Origin: Streptomyces rhizosphaerihabitans
GTDB lineage: Bacteria > Actinomycetota > Actinomycetes > Streptomycetales > Streptomycetaceae
Assembly (NCBI RefSeq): GCF_025399795.1
Contig: NZ_JAODTZ010000004.1
Span: forward strand, 62,001 to 126,000
Length of the DNA: 64,000 nt
Direction: 5' to 3'
This document shows, one piece after another, positions 52,859-61,607 of the stretch (positions within the stretch are counted from its first letter, which is position 1; every line of letters begins with the position of its first letter). Made by a program: the position numbers and the translations under genes. The notes beneath the pieces are model-generated. The model did not search any database. It had not been told where the DNA came from and was given only the letters and a program-made list of their open reading frames with translations.

Positions 52859-54574
52859 GTGCGGGACACCGAAGTCGGGAAAGCCGCAGGAGCGGGTGCG
52901 GCGGCGATGGGGGCGGAAGTGGCGTTCGACGGTTTCGATTTCACTCCCGGGGCGCAAGTGCCGCTCACGGGCACCGCGGGGCAGACTGCGGCGACCTTCG
53001 CCCTGGCCTCGGCGGCGTACCGCGACAGTCCGGTGCAGGAGATCCTCAAGGCCGACAACGAATGGCATCAGTCCACGGTCAAGGCCGGACGGATCAAGCT
53101 GTTCGCGCCGAATCTCGGCGAGGCCTTCGCGGGGGCCGTCACGGCCCGCATGCTGGGCGCGGGCCGCAAACCGCTCATCCAGTCCTTCGGTACCGAGCCG
53201 CAGGTCATCGTGGAGCACTGTCTCGCGGCGACCAACATCCGCCGGGACCGCGACAACTGGCTGTCGGCCGTCATGATGCTGTGCGGGGTGCTGTTCCTGC
53301 CCGGACTGCTGGTGTGGCTGCTGGTCTTCCAGATCCGTACGCAGATCGCCAAGCGCGCGGACAAGCGCGGTTCCGCGCTCGGCACGACACTCCTGGTCGC
53401 CGTCGGCGCGCTGGCCGTCCTCTTCCTCGTCCGCATGCCGTTCACGGGCTTCTGGGCCTGGTACGCGCGCGCCTCGGTGGTCCTCCCCGTCGTCGGCTGG
53501 CTGTGGGCGAAGCAGATCTGCGAGCGCACCGCCAAGGATCTGCGGGCCCGCTGGGACAGCCTGCTGTCGGGCGGCGGCATCGGCGCCAAGATTCCCGAGG
53601 CGGTCCCCGGCAGCCCCGGTGAGTCGGCGGCGGAGCGGCTGCGTCAGGCGCTCGCCCGGCTCACCGCGGAGCAGCAGTCCAACTCGGTCTTCTACGCGGG
53701 CCCCAAGGGCATACTAGGCATGGGCACCCGCTGGGGCAGCTGGCAGCTCGCCGAGGACCTGGTGGCGCGGGACGCGAACAAGGAGATCCACCCGTTCCGC
53801 AGCTGGGACGTCATCCGCAACGTCCACGACAAGCTGCGCATGCTGGAACGCGGTCCGCTCAACACCGGTGGTTTTCCGGCGCCTTCGATAAAGCACTGGA
53901 TCGTCACACCGATCGGCGAGAACGCGAAGGCGGTGGCCCGGCCGGGCGGCACGGACGTCGACGCATACACGATCAAGACGCACGCCGTGCAGGACATCTG
54001 CAACAAGCAGCAGTTCGGCAGCGGCGACCGGCACTATCTCGGGGTCCAGTGGACGCTCTGGGACGGCCAGTTGATCATCACCATGATGATCACGGTGACG
54101 GTGCTGCACCAGACGCTGCGCATCGAGGTGACCGGGCACGCGCTGGGGCCGGTGAACCCGCTGTTCACCAGCAAGCCGGAGGCCCCGACCAAGGAGGTCG
54201 CGAAGGCCGTCAAGTTCTGGGAGACCCGCAAGGTGAGTCTGCCGCTGGTCACCGCGGACGAGGTCGTACGGCTCGCCGCGCGGGCGCCCCTCACCTGGTA
54301 TCCGCCGCTGCTGAACTGGCTCGGCGGGAGTCTGGAACTGCCGGAGCCGTTCGGGGTGCGGCACGCCTGGGCCGATCAGCCGTGGCGGCACCGTTTCATG
54401 GCGGACGACGCGCTGCGGGCCGCTACACCCGTGCTGCGCGTGGTGCACTCGGCGGCGCTCAAAGTCCTTGAGGAGAACGGCGTCGACACGGAGAAGTTCG
54501 GCAACCGCTCGGCCTTCCTCAGCACGTCGGTGCAGGATGCCTCGCCGCGCAAGGCCGACCTGTACGACGCGTAG
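52859..54574 (+). CDS. Conserved membrane protein, function unknown
   Basis: A 571-residue protein with a soluble N-domain, two or three membrane segments (SAVMMLCGVLFLPGLLVWLLV near 140-160 and TTLLVAVGALAVLFLVRM near 176-196), and a large soluble C-domain containing a further hydrophobic run (QLIITMMITVTVLHQTLRIEV). I do not recognise the family. Start uncertain: GTG at 52859 lacks a ribosome-binding sequence, whereas ATG at 52907 has AGGAG 11 bases upstream. It is in the plus-strand island with the EF-G-like gene. Confidence 0.8.
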   Translation: MRDTEVGKAAGAGAAAMGAEVAFDGFDFTPGAQVPLTGTAGQTAATFALASAAYRDSPVQEILKADNEWHQSTVKAGRIKLFAPNLGEAFAGAVTARMLGAGRKPLIQSFGTEPQVIVEHCLAATNIRRDRDNWLSAVMMLCGVLFLPGLLVWLLVFQIRTQIAKRADKRGSALGTTLLVAVGALAVLFLVRMPFTGFWAWYARASVVLPVVGWLWAKQICERTAKDLRARWDSLLSGGGIGAKIPEAVPGSPGESAAERLRQALARLTAEQQSNSVFYAGPKGILGMGTRWGSWQLAEDLVARDANKEIHPFRSWDVIRNVHDKLRMLERGPLNTGGFPAPSIKHWIVTPIGENAKAVARPGGTDVDAYTIKTHAVQDICNKQQFGSGDRHYLGVQWTLWDGQLIITMMITVTVLHQTLRIEVTGHALGPVNPLFTSKPEAPTKEVAKAVKFWETRKVSLPLVTADEVVRLAARAPLTWYPPLLNWLGGSLELPEPFGVRHAWADQPWRHRFMADDALRAATPVLRVVHSAALKVLEENGVDTEKFGNRSAFLSTSVQDASPRKADLYDA

Positions 54575-54628
54575 ACGCGCGGCAGCGGGGCCGAGGGTCG
54601 ACCGTACGCCGTCGGTCCGGCACAGGAC

Positions 54629-54651
54629 GGGGCGCCCGGAGAGGGCGCCCC
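54629..54651. terminator. Hairpin between the membrane protein and HIT genes
   Basis: GGGGCGCCC and GGGCGCCCC pair across the loop GGAGA, between converging genes. It serves the end of both transcripts. Confidence 0.75.
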
Positions 54652-54659
54652 GGGCCGCA

Positions 54660-55208
54660 CTACGCGGTGGGCCAGGCCTCGGCGAGCATCTTGCGGGTGT
54701 CCGCGAGGAGTTGGGGCAGGACCTTGGTGTGTCCGACGACCGGCATGAAGTTGGTGTCGCCACCCCAGCGGGGCACGATGTGCTGATGCAGATGGGCGGC
54801 GATGCCGGCGCCCGCGACCGTGCCCTGGTTCATGCCGATGTTGAAGCCGTGGGCACCGGAGGCGGTCCGCAGGGCGGTCATGGCCTGCTTCGTCAGCTCG
54901 CCGAGTTCGGCGGTCTCCGGCCCGGTGAGGTCCGTGTAGTCGGCGACGTGCCGGTAGGGCACGACCATCAGGTGCCCGCCGTTGTACGGGTAGAGGTTGA
55001 GCACCGCGTACACGTGCTCCCCGCGCCTCACGATCAGCCCGTCCTCGTCGGACTTGGCCGGAATCGAGCAGAAGGGACAACCGTCCTCGGCCCCCGGGCC
55101 GGTGGGCTTGTTCTCGCCCTGGATGTAAGCCATCCGGTGGGGCGTCCAAAGGCGCTGGAACGCGTCCCGCGTTCCCACTCCGATCTGCTGCTCCGGCTCA
55201 CTCGTCAT
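54660..55208 (-). CDS. HIT-family nucleotide phosphorylase/hydrolase
   Basis: A 182-residue HIT protein with His139-x-His141-x-His143 in HLHQHIVPRW, the catalytic triad motif. Cys44 and Cys47 (CPFC) with the histidine at GEHVY suggest a zinc site, as in mycobacterial Rv2613c, reported as an Ap4A phosphorylase. The same neighbour order (thrS, HIT, pgsA) supports orthology. The frame is open upstream but the ATG at 55208 (MTSEPEQQIGVGTRDAFQ) fits best. Separated from pgsA by the plus-strand genes. Confidence 0.9.
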   Translation of the reverse strand: MTSEPEQQIGVGTRDAFQRLWTPHRMAYIQGENKPTGPGAEDGCPFCSIPAKSDEDGLIVRRGEHVYAVLNLYPYNGGHLMVVPYRHVADYTDLTGPETAELGELTKQAMTALRTASGAHGFNIGMNQGTVAGAGIAAHLHQHIVPRWGGDTNFMPVVGHTKVLPQLLADTRKMLAEAWPTA

Positions 55209-55287
55209 GTGTTGCAGCATATTGCTTCGCCCGTTCGCGGCGTGTCGGCGGGTGCCGCGCAAAGACACCTCCGGCGAAGCTGTGGCC

Positions 55288-55944
55288 ATGGACGACGACA
55301 GCCCGATGACCCGCTGGGAGCAGTGCACCGAGGTACCGCTGGGGGTCGCGTCGCTGCTGTTCCTCGCCGCTTACGCGGTCCATGTGCTGGCACACGGCCT
55401 GCCCCAGGCGGGACGGGATGTCTGCCTCGCGGTGATCGCGGTCACCTGGGCGGCGTTCCTCGTGGACTACCTGGTGCTCTGGCGGCTGAGCGGCCAGGGC
55501 CTCCGGTTCGTCCACCGTCACCTGCTGGACACCGTGGTGCTCGTCCTGCCCCTCCTGCGTCCCCTGCGGGTCGTCAAACTCTACGACGCCGTGCTGCGGC
55601 GCCACGGAGAGCCACGGCTCCCGCTGTACGCGCGGGTGATGTTCTACGCGGGCATCGCGGTCCTGCTGCTCGGCTTCTCGGGTTCCCTCGCCGTCTATCA
55701 GGCGGAGTACCAGGCGCCGCACGCGACGATCGTCACGTTCGGCGACTCGGTGTGGTGGGCCGCCTCCACCCTCTCGACGGTCGGGTACGGGGACGTGACA
55801 CCGGTGACCCCTCGGGGCCGCACGATCGCCGTCGCCATGATGGTCTGCGGTCTGGCGCTGCTCGGCGCGGTGACGGGCTCGTTCTCCTCGTGGCTGCTGC
55901 AGGTGTTCGCGCGCGAGGGCGACGAGAAGCCCCCGGGGAGCTGA
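55288..55944 (+). CDS. Six-helix potassium channel
   Basis: A 218-residue channel subunit. Membrane segments appear near 15-36, 45-65, 78-100 (with the Arg-rich LLRPLRVVKL, S4-like), and 118-140, then the pore loop WWAASTLSTVGYGDV with selectivity filter TVGYGD at 164-169 and a last helix. It resembles small bacterial Kv-like channels without cytosolic RCK domain. ATG at 55288 chosen, without a strong ribosome-binding sequence. Divergent from the HIT gene by about 80 bases and convergent with thrS. Confidence 0.93.
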   Translation: MDDDSPMTRWEQCTEVPLGVASLLFLAAYAVHVLAHGLPQAGRDVCLAVIAVTWAAFLVDYLVLWRLSGQGLRFVHRHLLDTVVLVLPLLRPLRVVKLYDAVLRRHGEPRLPLYARVMFYAGIAVLLLGFSGSLAVYQAEYQAPHATIVTFGDSVWWAASTLSTVGYGDVTPVTPRGRTIAVAMMVCGLALLGAVTGSFSSWLLQVFAREGDEKPPGS

Positions 55945-55960
55945 GCTTCCCGGGGGCTTC
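55926..55960 (+). terminator. Hairpin with the channel stop codon in its loop
   Basis: GAAGCCCCCGGG plus four more pairs (one G-U) close on the three-base loop TGA, which is the stop codon of the channel gene. It lies 42 bases from the thrS stop, so it may end both genes. Confidence 0.75.
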
Positions 55961-56002
55961 TTGACATGAGCCGGCAGGGCCCGCCCGTCAGACCTGCGCC
56001 GG

Positions 56003-57979
<1,977 letters not shown>

Positions 57980-58086
57980 CGGACTCTCCTGACTGAAGGC
58001 GACTCCACACCACATACGGCATGGCATGGCAATGCCCCGAATCCTACCGAGCCCGGGGTCCCCTCCGCGAAACGGTTGTGGACAGT

Positions 58087-58178
58087 GCGCCTCGGTCCTT
58101 CCCGTACGCGCGCCTCGGTCCTCCCCGTACGCGCGCCTCGGTCCTTCCCGTACGCGCGCCTCAGTCCTCGCTGCACGC
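58087..58178. repeat. Four 23-bp tandem repeats at the 3' end of the unknown gene
   Basis: Units are 58087-58109, 58110-58132, 58133-58155 and 58156-58178. The first three are GCGCCTCGGTCCTTCCCGTA-type and differ by one base; the fourth is diverged and includes the stop codon (58161-58163) of the minus-strand gene. It looks like repeated duplication of that gene's end. Confidence 0.92.
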
Positions 58179-59378
58179 CTCCTCGAAGAAGTCCAGATTC
58201 TCCTGGAGCGACTTCATCAGCCGGTCCCGCTCGGCCTCGTCCACCTGTACGGGTACGACGCCGGAGGCGTCCGTGAGCCTGCGGAATCCGCCGCGGCTCT
58301 CCAGCCTCCCGTGCACCCGTACCGGCAGCCCGACCAGATGGGCCTGGCCCGCTATCCGGTACGCCTCCTCGTCGAGGGTCATCCGGACGTGCGGGACCTC
58401 GGCGCCCGCGATGACCCGCAGCCGTACGGTCCCCTCCCCGCGCGGTCCCGACCTGCGCATCCGGACCACGGCGCCGGTGATCCGTACGGGCACGGACGGC
58501 TCCTCGCGCAGATAGCGGGCCCCGGCCTCGCGCAGCACGGGCAGGTCGCCGGGCGAGAACTCGACGGGCTCGGCGGGGTTCGCGCCGCCCTCGGGAACGC
58601 CCGCGGCGGGCGACCAGCCGACGGTGATCCGGGCGCCCTCGGTGCCGCGGACGAGGGCCACCAGGGCTTCCATCAGTTCATGGCTGACGCCCGCCTCGAC
58701 GGCCGCGTCGAAGGCCTCCATGCCGCCGGTGGCCCGCTGGTAGTCGATGGCCTCACGGGCGGCGCACAGCGCCTCGTGCAGTCGTACGGCGAGCGGCCGG
58801 CCGGTGGTGACCGGTACGAAGGCGGTGAGGCCGCGGCCGCCCGGTTCGGCGCCGACCAGGACGTTGTCCAGGGCGGCGCCGGCGGACCTGCGGTGGCGGG
58901 CGCCGTAATAGCCGGCCCGCGCGCGGGTGGCGAGCGAGCCCGCGAGCAGCATCTGGCGGGCGGCCCCGCGCAGCTGCTCCTCGACGGTCCAGGGCGCCGC
59001 GCCCACGGGACCGGTCGGCACCTCCCGCCACCAGCGGATCTCGTCGCTCGGCACGGCGAGGCCGACGAGTATGTCGCGCGCGGACGGTGAACCGCTGCGG
59101 GCGAGCGCGACGAGAGCCTCGCCGAGCAGGTCGTCGCTGTCGGGAAAGGCCCGGTTCTCCGGCACCAGCAGGCTGGTGCCGCCGCCCCCGGGCCCCGGTG
59201 GGGTCCACCGGCCGTACCGTCCGGCCGCTCCACCGCGGCGCTGCCAGCCGTGCCGGCGCAGCAGCGCGCCGAAAACGGCGGGGTCGACCTGGTCGGGGGT
59301 CGGCGGATCGTTCCAGAACGCTTCGGCGGGGTGCGGCCTCACCGGCCTCAGCACCTCGTCGGTGGGGCGGTGTGTCAT
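58161..59378 (-). CDS. Unknown protein coupled to the DUF4365 gene
   Basis: A 405-residue protein, not recognised. Its middle is Ala/Gly/Leu-rich without membrane segments. The C-terminal 110 residues ([53 protein letters not shown]) have the look of an OB-type or beta-barrel domain seen at the ends of various hypothetical proteins. The ATG at 59378 overlaps the DUF4365 stop (ATGA), so they are made together and may act together. Confidence 0.85.
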   Translation of the reverse strand: MTHRPTDEVLRPVRPHPAEAFWNDPPTPDQVDPAVFGALLRRHGWQRRGGAAGRYGRWTPPGPGGGGTSLLVPENRAFPDSDDLLGEALVALARSGSPSARDILVGLAVPSDEIRWWREVPTGPVGAAPWTVEEQLRGAARQMLLAGSLATRARAGYYGARHRRSAGAALDNVLVGAEPGGRGLTAFVPVTTGRPLAVRLHEALCAAREAIDYQRATGGMEAFDAAVEAGVSHELMEALVALVRGTEGARITVGWSPAAGVPEGGANPAEPVEFSPGDLPVLREAGARYLREEPSVPVRITGAVVRMRRSGPRGEGTVRLRVIAGAEVPHVRMTLDEEAYRIAGQAHLVGLPVRVHGRLESRGGFRRLTDASGVVPVQVDEAERDRLMKSLQENLDFFEEACSED

Positions 59379-59941
59379 GGTCTGCCTCCCGTCCCGACCC
59401 TCGTCATGATCTCGCAGAGGGCCCGGTCGTCGAAGATCCGGGCCGTCGGGATACGGACGGTGGTCCGGCGCCGGCCCGTGATGGCGTGCCCGGCGAGGTT
59501 GATCCAGTAGCAGCAGTGCCGCAGGTCGAGCCGGTCGTGGCTGGCGCGCAGCCAGTCGTCCTGGGATCTGGGCACCAGCATCACGACCAGGATCTTGTGC
59601 ACCGAGACCGGGGTGCGGGCGAGCTTCGCCAGGTGCTCGTTGTCGAGCGTGAAGGAGAAGGCGGGGCCCGCAGGGTTCGGCGGGATCTGGTACGTGCACT
59701 TGAGCTGCACCTTGATGGTGACTTCGTCGTCGACCGTGTGCCCGGGGGCGCTGTGGCTGACGTGCCAGTCGATGCCGTTGTCGGGAAACGGCTGGGACAG
59801 CGAACAGCCCGCCGCGGCCGCGACGGCGTGCAGGTAGCCGACCTGCAAGGTCTCCATGCAGGCGGTGGTGGCGAGCGATCCGCGATGGGGTGCCGTCCGC
59901 TGGGGCAGCAGCCCGCCCCGTTCGGGCTGCGCGAGTGCCAT
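59375..59941 (-). CDS. DUF4365 protein, nuclease-like
   Basis: A 188-residue protein of DUF4365. Glu30 (ACMETLQVGYL), Asp58 (DNGIDWHVS) and Gln79-x-Lys81 (IKVQLKCTY) reproduce the E...D...QxK core of PD-(D/E)XK-like folds in this family, where Gln replaces the usual acidic residue. The C-terminal half has YWINLAGHAITGRRRTTVRIP. Such domains often occur in restriction-like or defence settings, but here it is a single-domain protein next to one unknown gene. ATG at 59941. Confidence 0.85.
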   Translation of the reverse strand: MALAQPERGGLLPQRTAPHRGSLATTACMETLQVGYLHAVAAAAGCSLSQPFPDNGIDWHVSHSAPGHTVDDEVTIKVQLKCTYQIPPNPAGPAFSFTLDNEHLAKLARTPVSVHKILVVMLVPRSQDDWLRASHDRLDLRHCCYWINLAGHAITGRRRTTVRIPTARIFDDRALCEIMTRVGTGGRP

Positions 59942-60111
59942 GAGTCCAACAGCCTTCCAGGCTTGGTGTATCCCCGCGACGGGTCGCTGAACTGCAAAGA
60001 CCCGTACCTCTGTTGTCTCCTACCGGCGTACGGCGCAAACAGCCCGGGTATCACCAAACAGGCAGAAGACGGTGCGTCAGCTGCCGTGGGTGAACGAGGA
60101 GTTGTGTACGT

Positions 60112-60837
60112 ATGACGTGCTGGTACGAGGGCCCTTTGGCCGCGTTCGACACGGAGACCACGGGCGTGGACGTCGAGACCGACAGGATCGTGTCGGCCGC
60201 CGTCGTCGTCCAGGACGCCCCGGGTTCCCGTCCGCGGGTGACCCGATGGCTGGTGAACCCGGGAGTGCCGGTGCCCGCTGGGGCGACGGCGGTGCACGGG
60301 CTCACGGACGAACATCTGCAGCGCAACGGCCGCTGGCCGTCGCCCGTGATGGAGGAGATAGCCCGAGAGCTGAGTGAACAGGCCGCGGCCGGCCGGCCGC
60401 TGGTGGTGATGAACGCCCCGTTCGATCTGACGCTGCTGGACCGGGAGTTGCGCAGGCATCGCGCCTCGTCCCTCGACCACTGGTTCGAGGCGACTTCGCT
60501 GCGCGTGCTCGACCCCCGAGTCCTCGACAAGCATCTGGACCGCTACCGCAAGGGTCGCCGCACCCTGACTGATCTGTGCGCGCACTACGACGTGGTGCTG
60601 GAGGGCGCGCACGACGCGGCGGCCGACGCGCTGGCCTCGATGGAGGTCGTCCGTGCGGTGGGGCGTCGTTTCTCGGCCCGTCTGGAGCGGCTGTCGCCGT
60701 CCGAACTGCACACGCTCCAGGCGGTGTGGCACGCGGCACAGGCGCGCGGGCTGCAGGCCTGGTTCGCGCGCAGCGGTGCACCGGAGGTGGTGGATCCGGC
60801 CTGGCCACTGCGCCCGGATCTGCCGGCGGCGGCCTGA
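60112..60837 (+). CDS. DEDDh 3'-5' exonuclease (DnaQ-like)
   Basis: A 241-residue exonuclease with Exo I FDTETTG (12-18), Exo II region MNAPFDLTLLDREL and Exo III GAHDAAADALAS, so all acidic residues and the His are present. The group includes the DNA polymerase III epsilon subunit and repair exonucleases. A free-standing copy of this length is common in Streptomyces. ATG at 60112 behind GAGGAG. It diverges from the DUF4365 pair by 170 bases. Confidence 0.94.
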   Translation: MTCWYEGPLAAFDTETTGVDVETDRIVSAAVVVQDAPGSRPRVTRWLVNPGVPVPAGATAVHGLTDEHLQRNGRWPSPVMEEIARELSEQAAAGRPLVVMNAPFDLTLLDRELRRHRASSLDHWFEATSLRVLDPRVLDKHLDRYRKGRRTLTDLCAHYDVVLEGAHDAAADALASMEVVRAVGRRFSARLERLSPSELHTLQAVWHAAQARGLQAWFARSGAPEVVDPAWPLRPDLPAAA

Positions 60838-60868
60838 CCGGGCACGATGCCCGCGAGCACAACGAAAA

Positions 60869-60893
60869 ACCGGTCCGTCGATGACGGACCGGT
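60869..60893. terminator. Bidirectional terminator between the exonuclease and tRNA-Val
   Basis: ACCGGTCCGTC and GACGGACCGGT pair across the loop GAT. It is preceded by AAAAA and followed by CTTCT, so it has T-rich tails in both directions. It serves the exonuclease gene and the tRNA. Confidence 0.85.
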
Positions 60894-60903
60894 CTTCTCC
60901 GGG

Positions 60904-60975
60904 TGGGCGATACTGGGTTCGAACCAGTGACCTCTTCGGTGTGAACGAAGCGCTCTCCCACTGAGCTAATCGCCC
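60904..60975 (-). tRNA. tRNA-Val (anticodon CAC)
   Basis: On the minus strand the 72 bases fold as acceptor GGGCGAT/ATCGCCC, D-arm GCTC/GAGC, anticodon arm CTTCG/CGAAG with loop TTCACAC, and T-arm ACTGG/CCAGT with TTCGAAC. The anticodon CAC reads GUG. The discriminator is A; CCA is not encoded (the next bases are CCC), normal for many Streptomyces tRNAs. Confidence 0.97.
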
Positions 60976-61014
60976 GGGAACGGACTGAACAATACAGGTC
61001 CCGGCGGGTGGGGT

Positions 61015-61461
61015 TCAAACCGCTTCGAGATAGGCCCTCAGTCCGCGCCGTCCCGCGCGCATCATCAGGGCGTGGTTGGCTCGGAAGAAGGGGCGCCCCG
61101 GCACGGCGAGCCGCCGCAGCAGCGGCGTGGTCACACGCACTTCCTGGTCGTAGCGGGCGCGGGTTCCCGGGCCGGCGGCGTCGAAGGTCCAGCGCGCCCA
61201 GCCCTCCAGGTCGCCGGACATCGCCATCTCCAGGACGCCGGCCGCCGGGTCCCGGCGCGCCGCGCGGGCGGTGATGGTGATGTCGTACGGCAGGACCGAA
61301 CGGATCCGGATGACGCCGCTGCGGTCGTCGACGGGGGTCACCTCGCGCACCTGGGGCCACCAGCGCGGGTAGTTCTCGGCCCGCTCCAGAACCGCGTACA
61401 CGTCCGCCGGCCGCGCGGGCAGCTCCCACACACTGTGAAAACGGTAGTGGCTCCAGTCCAT
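61015..61461 (-). CDS. SRPBCC/polyketide cyclase-like protein
   Basis: A 148-residue protein with the SRPBCC (START-like) pattern: WSHYRFHSVWELPARPADVYAVLERAENYP at the start, WWPQVREV and a final helix. These folds bind hydrophobic ligands in a cavity; the family ranges from polyketide cyclases to stress proteins. No ligand can be named. The ATG at 61461 gives MDWSHYRFH. It is read against the tRNA with no overlap. Confidence 0.85.
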   Translation of the reverse strand: MDWSHYRFHSVWELPARPADVYAVLERAENYPRWWPQVREVTPVDDRSGVIRIRSVLPYDITITARAARRDPAAGVLEMAMSGDLEGWARWTFDAAGPGTRARYDQEVRVTTPLLRRLAVPGRPFFRANHALMMRAGRRGLRAYLEAV

Positions 61462-61607
61462 GGACCGAGTGTGCCCACCGCCGTACCGGATGTACCGGCC
61501 GCGCCCCGACGCAGCGGATGTACCGGCCGTGCCCGTCCGCCGATCTGAGTACGGCGTGAGTACGCGCACTCATGCCCGAAGACGTGACCGGCACCACACT
61601 CCGGTGT

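Noticed and set aside
57980..58086. T-box or other riboswitch upstream of thrS
   Set aside because: I could not find the T-box core or a specifier loop; the leader is short and holds little structure.
60904..60975. Integration site (attB) at the tRNA-Val gene
   Set aside because: The tRNA is a possible target, but there is no integrase and no direct repeat of its 3' end in the window.
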